DNA of 64,000 nt. Source: Polynucleobacter asymbioticus (lineage in GTDB: Bacteria > Pseudomonadota > Gammaproteobacteria > Burkholderiales > Burkholderiaceae). Both the position numbers and the translations under genes were made by a program. The notes beneath the pieces were generated by a model, which had not been told where the DNA came from, searched no databases, and saw nothing but the letters and a program-made list of their open reading frames with translations. Every line of letters begins with the position of its first letter. The first letter of the stretch is position 1. Shown here piece by piece: positions 39,949 through 48,267 of the stretch. The DNA is taken from contig NZ_CP061297.1 of the NCBI RefSeq assembly GCF_018687575.1, forward strand, positions 124,001 to 188,000, in the 5' to 3' direction.

Positions 39949-40809
39949 ATGAATGAAAAACTAGAGCAGCTCTTAAGTCATCTTGAAACATTTTTACCTA
40001 AAGCCTTGACCGAAGAGCAGTGGAAATCTTCAACTGCTTTTAGATGGCGTCGTCGGGATAGTATCTTTGGAAGTATTGGATTTTTACAGCCCGTAAAACA
40101 TGTTGCAGATATTACTTTTGAAGACCTAAAAAATATCGATCGTCAACGCGATGCAATTCGTGACAACACGAAGAACTTCATTCAAAAAAAGCCTGCTAAT
40201 AATATTTTATTAACTGGCGCACGCGGTACAGGCAAGTCATCGCTCATTAAAGCAAGCTTGCATGAGTTTGCTAGCCAGGGATTGCGCTTAGTTGAAGTTG
40301 AAAAAGAGCACTTAGCTGACTTGGCTGATATCACTGATTTGTTAGCTGATCGTCCAGAGCGTTTTATTGTTTTTTGTGATGACCTCTCATTTGAGGATGG
40401 CGAATCTGGCTATAAAGCTATGAAGTCTGCTTTGGATGGCTCTGTATCAGCTCAAGTGGACAATATTTTGATTTACGCCACCTCCAATCGACGCCACCTC
40501 TTGCCTGAATATATGAAGGACAACGAGGGATATGTGCATGGTGATGATGGTGAAATTCATCCGGGCGAAGTGGTTGAGGAAAAAATTTCCCTCTCAGAGC
40601 GTTTTGGATTATGGCTTTCTTTCTATCCGCCAAAACAAGATGAGTATCTCGAAATTGTTGCTCACTGGTTGCGTCATTTTGGTTTGAGCGATGTACAGAT
40701 TGAAGGTGCTAGAGCTGAGGCATTGGTTTGGGCTCTGGAACGTGGCTCACGTTCTGGTCGCGTGGCTTGGCAGTTTGCTAAGCACTGGGCGGGTTCACAT
40801 ACTGCTTAA
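39949..40809 (+). CDS. DUF815-family AAA-type ATPase
   Basis: A 286-residue P-loop ATPase of unknown role. Walker A is 'LLTGARGTGKSSLIKASL' (G90-S97), Walker B 'RFIVFCDDLSFEDGE' near residue 144, and sensor-like 'LIYATSNRRHLLPEYM'. An arginine in 'LSERFGLWLSFYPPKQDEYLEIV' suits an arginine finger or sensor 2. The fold resembles DnaA/DnaC-type AAA+ proteins. It is found next to argJ and mutT in related genomes; the partner is not known. Confidence 0.85.
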   Translation: MNEKLEQLLSHLETFLPKALTEEQWKSSTAFRWRRRDSIFGSIGFLQPVKHVADITFEDLKNIDRQRDAIRDNTKNFIQKKPANNILLTGARGTGKSSLIKASLHEFASQGLRLVEVEKEHLADLADITDLLADRPERFIVFCDDLSFEDGESGYKAMKSALDGSVSAQVDNILIYATSNRRHLLPEYMKDNEGYVHGDDGEIHPGEVVEEKISLSERFGLWLSFYPPKQDEYLEIVAHWLRHFGLSDVQIEGARAEALVWALERGSRSGRVAWQFAKHWAGSHTA

Positions 40810-40822
40810 TTGTTAAAGACGC

Positions 40823-41239
40823 ATGAGTGACTCTAATCGCCCCGTAACAGAAGTTGCTGCCGGCATTCTTCTCGATGCAGAAGGACGCTATCTTCTAGGT
40901 CAGCGCCCCGAGGGAAAGCCTTATGCCGGTTACTGGGAGGTGCCGGGAGGTAAGATTGAAGCCGGCGAATCAGTATTTGCCGCACTCAAGCGTGAATTAC
41001 AGGAAGAGCTCGGAATTGATATTGAGTCCAGCGAAGAGTTGGTCGTCTTGGAGCATGACTATCCACATGCTTATGTCCGTTTGCATGTCAGCATTATTCG
41101 AAAATGGACTGGCACACCTAAAGGCTGCGAGAGTCAGGCGCTATCTTGGCAACTACTCGGAGATGCGCCCCCAACGGTTGAACCTTTATTGCCAGCTGCG
41201 TGGCCAATGCTTGAAAAGCTGAAGCTACTAAAGCCTTAG
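40823..41239 (+). CDS. mutT: 8-oxo-dGTP diphosphatase (MutT-type Nudix hydrolase)
   Basis: A 138-residue Nudix enzyme that removes oxidised dGTP from the nucleotide pool. The complete Nudix box 'GGKIEAGESVFAALKRELQEEL' pattern (GX5EX7REUXEEXGU) sits near residues 40-62. The N-terminus 'VTEVAAGILLDAEGRYLLGQRPEGKPYAGYWEVPGGKIE' is the MutT form. Its stop overlaps the stop of zapD on the other strand. Other small Nudix activities are possible. Confidence 0.92.
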   Translation: MSDSNRPVTEVAAGILLDAEGRYLLGQRPEGKPYAGYWEVPGGKIEAGESVFAALKRELQEELGIDIESSEELVVLEHDYPHAYVRLHVSIIRKWTGTPKGCESQALSWQLLGDAPPTVEPLLPAAWPMLEKLKLLKP

Positions 41240-41988
41240 AGCTGGCAGAGGGTAAGCCTAAAAGGCACGTCCGCATTCATGATCTGCGGCTTTTTATCTT
41301 GATCAATCTTCAAGAAGCGAATGGAGAGTAGATATTTATTCGCACTGATTTCAGAAAAGAGGCTGTCATCTTCTACAGCAATCCGCATCAATTGATATAC
41401 CTTGCCTGATGGCGCTTGTTGATAAGAGCCTTGATGTGCAACAACATCCTTAGCTTCGCCAGATTGACGAAGTAATCTCAAGAAAATTTGACAAGCTTCA
41501 TGCCATGGCAAAAGCGGAGCAATGTATTTTTCTAACAACTCTCGGCGCTGAGTCGAAGAGGTATTTTTCCAAGCATGGTAGCTCGGTAAATCAATCGGGC
41601 TTGTTCCGCCTGGAATATTTAATCGAGTACGAATAGCATTGAGCCACTCACTCTCAGTAATTGCAGAATTTGGCTTCCCCATCGACTGATTAATGTTCAG
41701 TGCAGCTTTATCAATTTCAGAGAGAGTTTGTGTGAGCGCTGCTTGATCAACTTTTTGAGAAGACTTTAAACCATTCAATGCGTATTTTTGACGCTCGAAT
41801 TCTTTGAGTAGTAATGATTTGATGTCACCTCGTGAACCAATATCACCGAGGTCAAATAACATCGCAATTGCATTGTGGTGAAGCTCGGGATCATCTGATC
41901 GAAGGAAGTGATTGAAGCGGGCGAACAAATACTCCAGCCGAAGCATGCTTCGAACTAATTCATTGAAGGGGTATTCGTAGACAATCAC
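41236..41988 (-). CDS. zapD: Cell division protein ZapD (DUF1342)
   Basis: A 250-residue cytoplasmic protein that binds the FtsZ C-terminal peptide and bundles filaments. The N-terminus 'IVYEYPFNELVRSMLRLEYLFARF' is the family hallmark, with 'CQIFLRLLRQSGE' and 'QQAPSGKVYQLMRIAVEDD' further along. It is mostly helical with a beta-rich C-terminal part. The small zinc protein gene yacG, often placed next to zapD in proteobacteria, is not here: the gap to coaE is only 35 bases. Confidence 0.93.
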   Translation of the reverse strand: MIVYEYPFNELVRSMLRLEYLFARFNHFLRSDDPELHHNAIAMLFDLGDIGSRGDIKSLLLKEFERQKYALNGLKSSQKVDQAALTQTLSEIDKAALNINQSMGKPNSAITESEWLNAIRTRLNIPGGTSPIDLPSYHAWKNTSSTQRRELLEKYIAPLLPWHEACQIFLRLLRQSGEAKDVVAHQGSYQQAPSGKVYQLMRIAVEDDSLFSEISANKYLLSIRFLKIDQDKKPQIMNADVPFRLTLCQL

Positions 41989-42023
41989 AAGCCTATATTC
42001 TATGACGAACTTAGGCGTTCTTA

Positions 42024-42686
42024 TTAAATTTTGAGCAATTGTTGGTGCAGACTCAAAACCTTTGATTTGAGCTCATCCAGACTACCCTGATTTTCAATAA
42101 CGGCGTTAGCTAGCTCTAAACGAGCCTTGCGGCTTGTTTGTGCTTTGAGAATATTCTCTACGTCTAGGCGGGTCATATTGTTGCGGTGCATCACTCTCTG
42201 AATTTGGGTATCTTCCGCACAATCCACGACCACGAGATAGTCGATGAGCTTTATCCAAGATCCAGACTCAATGAGTAAGGGGACTACAAAAACAAGGTAA
42301 GGCACTCCAGACTTAGCTAACCCAAAGGCTTGTTTGACGGTTTCTTGCTGAATCAAGGGGTGGGTTATTGTCTCCAAAGCTTGGCGAGCATTTGGGTCTG
42401 CAAAAACTATGCTCCGCATTTTGGCTCGATTCAGCGCACCTTCAGGGTTGATAAAGTCATCCCCAAATTCTTTAGCAATCAGCGGGATAGCATTTCCGCC
42501 AGGGGCGGTGATTTGATGAGAAATCAAATCGGTATCAATGATCCCGGCTCCAAGTCCAGCCAGTAAGTTGCTTACCGCAGTCTTGCCCGACCCAATGCCA
42601 CCAGTTAAGCCAATCAAAGGAATTTCTCCCTTTAAGGCTTTTAGATCAGCTTGGGTAGGATCCAGGTTGGAATGAGTTGAGGCCAT
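42024..42686 (-). CDS. coaE: Dephospho-CoA kinase
   Basis: A 220-residue P-loop kinase for the last step of coenzyme A synthesis. 'PLIGLTGGIGSGKTAVSNLLAGLG' is the Walker A (about residues 23-40); 'IIDTDLISHQIT' and 'HPLIQQE' follow, and 'VVDCAEDTQIQRVMHRNNMTRLDVENILKAQ' holds the CoaE lid. About 20 extra N-terminal residues precede the core. The start lies inside the end of pilD (46-base overlap), a normal pilD-coaE neighbourhood. Confidence 0.95.
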   Translation of the reverse strand: MASTHSNLDPTQADLKALKGEIPLIGLTGGIGSGKTAVSNLLAGLGAGIIDTDLISHQITAPGGNAIPLIAKEFGDDFINPEGALNRAKMRSIVFADPNARQALETITHPLIQQETVKQAFGLAKSGVPYLVFVVPLLIESGSWIKLIDYLVVVDCAEDTQIQRVMHRNNMTRLDVENILKAQTSRKARLELANAVIENQGSLDELKSKVLSLHQQLLKI

Positions 42687-43141
42687 AACAGCTCAATGAT
42701 GCCAGCAATAGCCAAAAAGGGTCCAAAAGGGAAGGCTTGTTGAAGCTGGTGCCCCCGCCATTGAAGCCAAATGATGCCGCCGACAATTCCTGTGGTGGAG
42801 GCAATGAGCAGGATGCTGGGGAGAGTGCCCCAGCCTAACCAGGCTCCCAAAGCTGCCAAGAGCTTGGCATCACCCATGCCAATGCCATTGCGGTTTTTAA
42901 GGAGGCGATAGCCGGTATTGAGCACCCAAATCGATGCATAGCCTAGGCATGCCCCGACGCATGCAGAACTTGGGCTGGTAAGTCGCAGATCTGAAGCTGC
43001 GTTAAAAGCAATCCCCAAAAAAATCAGCGGGAATGTAATTGCATTGGGTAAGCGAAACGTCCTCCAATCAATATAAGCTAAGTAAAGTAAAGCCAGCATC
43101 AAGAGAGATTTGATTATCCAGATGCTTGCTGCCTGATCCAC
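42641..43141 (-). CDS. pilD: Prepilin peptidase (A24), lacking the methyltransferase domain
   Basis: A 166-residue polytopic aspartic protease that cuts the leader of type IV prepilin-like proteins. Catalytic aspartates: D25 in 'YLAYIDWRTFRLPN' and D91 in 'GIGMGDAKLLAALGAWLGW'. Full PilD proteins are about 270-290 residues with an N-terminal zinc/N-methyltransferase part; that part is absent here, and the GTG start shares a base with the pilC stop, so there is no room for it. The protein resembles short TadV/CpaA-type peptidases in architecture, although it sits in a pilB-pilC-pilD order. Confidence 0.88.
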   Translation of the reverse strand: MDQAASIWIIKSLLMLALLYLAYIDWRTFRLPNAITFPLIFLGIAFNAASDLRLTSPSSACVGACLGYASIWVLNTGYRLLKNRNGIGMGDAKLLAALGAWLGWGTLPSILLIASTTGIVGGIIWLQWRGHQLQQAFPFGPFLAIAGIIELLWPQLIPTWILPKLI

Positions 43142-44214
43142 TATACGATTTGTCCTAAATTAAAAATGGGTAGATATAAGATGATGACCAAGCTACCAAT
43201 AATGGCGCCAACAAAAAGAATGAGTGCTGGCTCCAAACTTTGACTAAGTGTATTGAGTTTGCCACTCAACTGTGCTCCCAGTGAAGCGGCACGTTTATTA
43301 AGCATCTCAGCTAATGCGCCACTTTCGGCACCGATATTCAGTAGTAGCAATGTCTCCACATCAAGCAGTCGTGACTTAGGATCTGCCCTTTTGAGTGATT
43401 CCCCTAGTGGCCAGCCACGAGTGAGGTGTTTAAATATCTCAGCACTAAAGTCGTGACTCACCCAGTGATTTGAAGATTGCGCAGTGACTCTCAGGGCGTC
43501 TGGAAGTGGTAAGCCAGTTTCCAGTAAATGCCCTAAGGTTCGACACCAATGACTCAGTGTTGCCAGTCTAAAGAGATTGCCGAACAAGGGTGTTCGCAAT
43601 AAGAGAGCGTCACAATATTTTTGAAGTGAGCTAGATTTGATCCAGGCGCATACAAAGCCTGCGGCTATTACGAGCGTGCCGAGTAATATTTCTAGAAAGT
43701 AAGCTTGGATGCCACTCGAGATGGAGATGAGAATTCTGGTTGGTACCGGTAGCTCAGCCTGAAAGTGACCGAAGACTTCTTTAAATACAGGCACAACCCA
43801 AATCATCATCACTAGCACTAATAGGAAGGAGGTGGCTAAAGTAACCATAGGATAAGTCAGTGACTGCTGCACTTTTCTTCTCAGTTCAATCCGGGCTTCT
43901 AATTGCTGTGAGATAGTGCGTAGTGCCAAGCTAAGATCACCCGTTCTTTCGCTAACTCTGATGAGGTTTGAAAACTCTGGCGAAAATTTACCGTCTAGTG
44001 AGCTCAAGCAAAAAGAAAAGCTATTGCCTTTCTGAAGCAGTGTATGAACGTCTGCTAACCAAGTCTGCCAGGACTTTGGTGCGGAATGAATTAATAGCTG
44101 TATGGCATTCAGTAAGGGAAGTCCAGCCTGAATGAGCGCCAACATTTGTTGGGCAAAATATAGCTGCTCAGACTGACTGAGTTTTTTGTTTAGTAGCATC
44201 GGGACTAATGCCAT
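43141..44214 (-). CDS. pilC: Type IV pilus / type II secretion inner-membrane platform protein
   Basis: A 357-residue PilC/GspF-family protein with two T2SSF repeats. The first begins around 'FAQQMLALIQAGLPLLNAIQLL', and the second around 'LSHWCRTLGHLLETGLPLPDALRV'. Membrane helices lie near 'TLATSFLLVLVMMIWVVPVFKEVF', 'ILLGTLVIAAGFVCAW' and the C-terminal 'ALILFVGAIIGSLVIILYLPIFNLGQIV'. It is somewhat shorter than PilC of Pseudomonas (about 400). It overlaps pilB and pilD. Confidence 0.92.
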   Translation of the reverse strand: MALVPMLLNKKLSQSEQLYFAQQMLALIQAGLPLLNAIQLLIHSAPKSWQTWLADVHTLLQKGNSFSFCLSSLDGKFSPEFSNLIRVSERTGDLSLALRTISQQLEARIELRRKVQQSLTYPMVTLATSFLLVLVMMIWVVPVFKEVFGHFQAELPVPTRILISISSGIQAYFLEILLGTLVIAAGFVCAWIKSSSLQKYCDALLLRTPLFGNLFRLATLSHWCRTLGHLLETGLPLPDALRVTAQSSNHWVSHDFSAEIFKHLTRGWPLGESLKRADPKSRLLDVETLLLLNIGAESGALAEMLNKRAASLGAQLSGKLNTLSQSLEPALILFVGAIIGSLVIILYLPIFNLGQIV

Positions 44215-45275
44215 GTACCAAGTTCGGAATCTAGTGAGATCTGATCTATTAAACCGGACTTCAGTAACTGCATTCCTGCTGAATGGATATCGAGAGCTTC
44301 AATAGATTGAAATAACTGTTTGGCCCCCAAAACCTCATGGACACCAATGCGACCAAAATAGCCCGATCCCTTACAAAGATTGCAGGGTGACTTTTGTGGA
44401 ATTGAATTGCACTGCTTGCAGCGCTTTTGAATTAATCTTTGAGAGCTGACACAGCGAAGGCAGGATTCAATTGATTCTTGATCTATACCGAGGCTTTTAA
44501 GTCTTGTTAAAGCACCAATGGCGTTACGAGTATGAAGCGTGCTGAGCACTAAGTGCCCGGTTTGCGCAGCCTGAATAGCAAGCTGTGCGCTGGCAGAGTC
44601 CCGTATTTCACCAATCATGATGACATCTGGATCTTGGCGCAGAAGAGCGCGAATAATGGTTGGAAAGTCCAAGCCTGCTTTTGGGTGGTAAGCCACTTGA
44701 TTGACGCCAGGAAGTCGGATTTCAATAGGATCCTCAACAGAGCAAATATTCCGCTGTACTTGGTTCAGGGCGCTTAAGCAGCTATATAAGGTGCGCGTCT
44801 TCCCGCTTCCAGTAGGACCTGTTACCAGAATTAGTCCATTGGTTTGGCCAATAGCATCTCGGACTATTGCAAGTTGCTCTGGCAGTAAGCCAATCTGATC
44901 TAGTGCCAACTCCTCTAGGCGGCTAGGCAAGATACGAACCACAGCTTTCTCACCATGCAAGGTAGGCAGAATGGATACTCGGCAATCAATATTGGGATGA
45001 CTAAAGTCATAGCCAATCACAAGGCGTCCATCTTGAGGTAAACGCTTTTCTGCAATATCAAGGCGCGCTAATATTTTGATGCGCGTAATTAATCGCTCAT
45101 GTAAATCAATAGGGTATTGATTTTGTAGAGTGAGGCGACCATCTACTCTCGTGCGAACTATCGTTTCTTGAGATCTCGCCTCAATATGAATATCCGTTGC
45201 CCGATTATTTAATGCATCAACAGCGATCTCATGCCAGGTCCGGATAATGTGAGAGTCATGTAGTGACTTACTCAA
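44205..45275 (-). CDS. pilB: Short PilB/GspE-type assembly ATPase
   Basis: A 356-residue hexameric secretion ATPase. It shows the start of the N2 domain 'ATDIHIEARSQETIVRTRVDGRL', Walker A 'LVTGPTGSGKTRTLYSCL' (near residue 158), Asp box, Walker B 'LLRQDPDVIMIGEIRDSASAQLA', His box 'TGHLVLSTLHTRNAI', and a four-cysteine zinc site (CKQC...CNLC near residue 290). The N1 (MshEN) domain of about 150-200 residues found in PilB and GspE is missing. A TTG start overlaps the preceding stop, so this is the encoded form rather than a frame break. Confidence 0.88.
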   Translation of the reverse strand: MSKSLHDSHIIRTWHEIAVDALNNRATDIHIEARSQETIVRTRVDGRLTLQNQYPIDLHERLITRIKILARLDIAEKRLPQDGRLVIGYDFSHPNIDCRVSILPTLHGEKAVVRILPSRLEELALDQIGLLPEQLAIVRDAIGQTNGLILVTGPTGSGKTRTLYSCLSALNQVQRNICSVEDPIEIRLPGVNQVAYHPKAGLDFPTIIRALLRQDPDVIMIGEIRDSASAQLAIQAAQTGHLVLSTLHTRNAIGALTRLKSLGIDQESIESCLRCVSSQRLIQKRCKQCNSIPQKSPCNLCKGSGYFGRIGVHEVLGAKQLFQSIEALDIHSAGMQLLKSGLIDQISLDSELGTWH

Positions 45276-46561
45276 TCTTGATTGGTCTGAACAAGAGGTT
45301 GGTATAGCTTGACTGTTTTCACCCCGTGCTCATCAAACTGAACAATCTCCATCACTACGCCAGCAATCCGAATGCTGACATCGTAATCAGGAATCGCTTC
45401 AAGCTTTTCTAAGATCAGGCCATTTAGGGTGCGCGGTCCGTCGAGCGGGAGGTCTAAGTTCAGAAGTCGGTTCAAATCTCGCAATGATGCGCTACCGCTA
45501 GCAAGATATGTCCCATCGGCTAACCAATGAGGGTCATTGGACAGATTCGAGAATGAAGTGGTGAACTCGCCGATGAGTTCTTCAACAATGTCTTCAAAAG
45601 TGACCAGGCCAAGTACCTCGCCGTACTCGTTCACTACTAAACTCAAGCGCTGTTGGTTGTCCTGGAAAAATTGCATCTGCTGCAGAACAGGCGTCCCGCT
45701 GGGAATGAAGTAAGGCTCATTTAGCAAGGATCTGAAGTCTTCATGGTGAAGCTCTGCATTACCTAGCAATGAAAGTGCTTTTTTTACAGACAGAATACCC
45801 ACGATGCGCTCAGAGTCGCCATCGCATACTGGCAACTTGTTGTGATAGCAAGTCTCCAGTTGCTCAATCACTTCATCAATTGGACGAGAAAGATCTAATA
45901 CTTCAATCTTGGAGCGGGGCGTCATCACATCATCGACCAAGATATTTTCAAGATTAAAAAGGTTGAGCAGAATATTGCGATGATGGGCAGAAACAAAGCG
46001 ATTCGATTCTAGAACTAGGCTACGCAATTCTTCTTTACTCATTACCCTAGCATCAGTTGAAGTTTGCAATCCAGAGACCTTCATCAAGCCCGATACAAAG
46101 CTATTAATGAACCACAGTAGGGGTTTAAGAATGAACGTGAGGGGAAGAATGAACCAACCCACATTGCTAGCAATTTTTTCTGGGAAGGCTGCGCCAATCA
46201 CTTTCGGCGTGATCTCGCTAAAAATAATGATGAGCAGTGCAACAACTAATGTAGCAATTGACAATACCAGACCGCTATCGCCAAAAATATGTAAGGCGAT
46301 GCCAGTAACTAAAATTGGGAGAATGGTGTTGATGAGATTGTTGGAGATCAGTAGCACTGAAAGCAGGGAATCAATCCGCTTTAATAATTTTTCAGCGAGT
46401 GCGGCTCCAGCATTGCCACCATGAGCCATTGCACGTAGGCGATGACGATTGGAGGACAGCATGCTGGTTTCGGCCATCGAAAAGAAGCCGGATAGTGCGA
46501 GTAAAAACAGGACTAATGCGACTTGGCCAATAAAGGGCCAATCATCAAAAAAAGTGTCCAT
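45272..46561 (-). CDS. HlyC/CorC-family CBS-domain membrane protein
   Basis: A 429-residue protein of the CNNM/CorC group linked to magnesium and cobalt transport. A DUF21 membrane domain with about four helices ('ALVLFLLALSGFFSMAETSMLSSNRHRLRAMA' at the start) is followed by two CBS domains ('VDDVMTPRSKIEVLDLSRPIDEVIEQL', 'LNEPYFIPSGTPVLQQMQFF'), and a C-terminal CorC_HlyC domain ('WLADGTYLASGSASLRDLNRLL'). Transport activity is inferred from the family. Its stop overlaps the pilB TTG start (TTGA). Confidence 0.92.
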   Translation of the reverse strand: MDTFFDDWPFIGQVALVLFLLALSGFFSMAETSMLSSNRHRLRAMAHGGNAGAALAEKLLKRIDSLLSVLLISNNLINTILPILVTGIALHIFGDSGLVLSIATLVVALLIIIFSEITPKVIGAAFPEKIASNVGWFILPLTFILKPLLWFINSFVSGLMKVSGLQTSTDARVMSKEELRSLVLESNRFVSAHHRNILLNLFNLENILVDDVMTPRSKIEVLDLSRPIDEVIEQLETCYHNKLPVCDGDSERIVGILSVKKALSLLGNAELHHEDFRSLLNEPYFIPSGTPVLQQMQFFQDNQQRLSLVVNEYGEVLGLVTFEDIVEELIGEFTTSFSNLSNDPHWLADGTYLASGSASLRDLNRLLNLDLPLDGPRTLNGLILEKLEAIPDYDVSIRIAGVVMEIVQFDEHGVKTVKLYQPLVQTNQD

Positions 46562-46678
46562 CAGTGATGCCTACAAAGAATAAGGAATAACCAATATAGC
46601 AAAGTGCTACTTCACTAGCTATAGCTACAAGGAAATCCTGTGTGAATTTATTCCGCAATGTATGTCAGAATCTTCGGC

Positions 46679-47173
46679 ATGACTATTTCTACATCTGCTG
46701 AGTATTGCGTGATACCCGCCCCTTTTGGGCGCCTAGGGGTGCAAACAGAGCTGGTAGATGGTAGCTTGATGATCTCAAAAATCGATTATCTGCCTCCAGG
46801 CGCCACATTAATCACTCCCAAAAATGCCTTGGCTAAAGCATTTTCAAAACAGTGTGCTCAGTATTTCAAAGATGCTGCATTCTTATTTGATGTTCCATTA
46901 AAGCCAGCTGGAACAGTTCATCAGCAAAAAGTCTGGAATGCCACCCTGGGTATTGGAGTTGGCAAGACAAGCACCTATGGTGAGATCGCACAGGAGATTA
47001 AAAGCGGACCCCGTGCAGTTGGGACTGCTTGTGGCGCCAATCCTTACCCTCTGGTCACCCCGTGCCATAGAGTGATCTCTGCACAAGGTCTTGGGGGATT
47101 TATGAAGGAAGATGCCCCGGGTTTCTATCGCCAGGTCAAAATTTGGCTCTTAAAGCATGAGGGTGTGCTTTAG
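46679..47173 (+). CDS. ogt: Methylated-DNA--protein-cysteine methyltransferase
   Basis: About 164 residues; a suicide repair protein that removes alkyl groups from O6-alkylguanine. The active-site cysteine is in 'PYPLVTPCHRVISAQGLGGF', with the helix-turn-helix/arginine finger region 'STYGEIAQEIKSGPRAVGTACGANP' before it. The short N-terminal domain 'YCVIPAPFGRLGVQTE' fits Ogt better than Ada. An ATG 21 bases upstream is an alternative start. Its stop overlaps the end of the squalene synthase gene on the other strand. Confidence 0.93.
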   Translation: MTISTSAEYCVIPAPFGRLGVQTELVDGSLMISKIDYLPPGATLITPKNALAKAFSKQCAQYFKDAAFLFDVPLKPAGTVHQQKVWNATLGIGVGKTSTYGEIAQEIKSGPRAVGTACGANPYPLVTPCHRVISAQGLGGFMKEDAPGFYRQVKIWLLKHEGVL

Positions 47174-48159
47174 GGAGTTTTTAAAGATAGTTGTCTGAGT
47201 TGACTAGATGCTACATAAAAGAATGATTTCATGAGAAGGCTATTGCTAGCCGCAATCTTTGTGAATGCATAAAAGATCCAAACGGTATTTCTGGATAGTT
47301 TCACTTCAGACTTATGACTAAACTCCCTTCTGGCGGCAATCTTCTCCAGCGTCATGACTGCGAGGCCGAAGGCAAGAAAGCAGAAGCGCCTCATGCCTTC
47401 TTCATTTTCCGGAATGAGCAAAATGTAGCGCATCGAGTCTTGTAGTTTTTCGTAGGCAATTTTAAGAAGTGCAACTTGGGACATGGCTGCTGGTTTCCAA
47501 GAAACTCCACGGGCATGATCTTCTGGTGAGTCCTTCAGAATATTGGTCATTTGTAGGGCCTGGCCAAAATCGATTGCAAGCTGCTCATGCCCTTTAATCT
47601 GCTTTGCAAATCCAGAAGAGTAGTTGCTAAAGATGGTTGTCAGTAGCTCTCCCACCACGCCAGCCACCGCATAGCAGTACTCCTCAAACTCTGCGAGGTC
47701 CTTTAATCCCTTCTGGGTTTGTCGGCCATGGAAGTGCGACATGCCGTTAGACATAATTGAAACGCAACGACTAATTGCTGCCTTGTCTGCATCGGGAAAG
47801 GATTGGAGAATACGCAGAACGGTTGGGGTGTGCGCAATTAAATCAAGCTCATCGACATTGGAGTAGTCTTTCAATGCTTCAAGGCAGGGACTTACAAATG
47901 CCTCTACCGGAATGTTACCCAGAACAGCCTCTAAAAATAATCTCGATAAATCCTGTTTCTCTGTTGGGCTCAGTTCAGCCGCATCTTCAATTGTGTCAAC
48001 AATCCGACATAGTAAATAGGTATTGCCAACTACGACTTCAATCGCTGGAGGTAGTAGGGGGATGGTGAGTGCAAAAGTACGTGATACAGAACCCAAAATC
48101 GCCTTCTGATAGGCTAAATCGCTATTGGGGTTCTCTTTTGGGTGTATGGCGGAATTCAC
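47170..48159 (-). CDS. Squalene/phytoene synthase family protein
   Basis: A 329-residue trans-isoprenyl head-to-head synthase. 'SVSRTFALTIPLLPPAIEVVVGNTYLLCRIVDTIEDAAELS' holds the first aspartate-rich motif (DTIED), and 'QALQMTNILKDSPEDHARGVSW' the second. These segments look closer to squalene synthase (farnesyl-diphosphate farnesyltransferase) than to phytoene synthase. The C-terminal stretch is hydrophobic and may associate with the membrane. No hpn or crt genes are beside it, so the end product (squalene for hopanoids, or a carotenoid) cannot be decided from this window. Confidence 0.85.
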   Translation of the reverse strand: MNSAIHPKENPNSDLAYQKAILGSVSRTFALTIPLLPPAIEVVVGNTYLLCRIVDTIEDAAELSPTEKQDLSRLFLEAVLGNIPVEAFVSPCLEALKDYSNVDELDLIAHTPTVLRILQSFPDADKAAISRCVSIMSNGMSHFHGRQTQKGLKDLAEFEEYCYAVAGVVGELLTTIFSNYSSGFAKQIKGHEQLAIDFGQALQMTNILKDSPEDHARGVSWKPAAMSQVALLKIAYEKLQDSMRYILLIPENEEGMRRFCFLAFGLAVMTLEKIAARREFSHKSEVKLSRNTVWIFYAFTKIAASNSLLMKSFFYVASSQLRQLSLKTP

Positions 48160-48230
48160 CCATGAATTATGTCAGACCAGCTCGCCCAATTTTTGCCCCG
48201 ATTGATTAAATGACATAAGTAACAAGGCCA

Positions 48231-48236
48231 TATAAT
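48231..48236 (+). promoter_or_regulatory. Candidate -10 box for the SSS symporter gene
   Basis: A perfect TATAAT lies 31 bases before the start codon. The best upstream element, ATGACA near 48210, gives only about 15 bases of spacing, so the -35 is uncertain. An AAGGAG ribosome binding site follows at about 48252. Confidence 0.4.
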
Positions 48237-48267
48237 TTGACCAAATTCCTGAAGGAGAGATTGGGCG

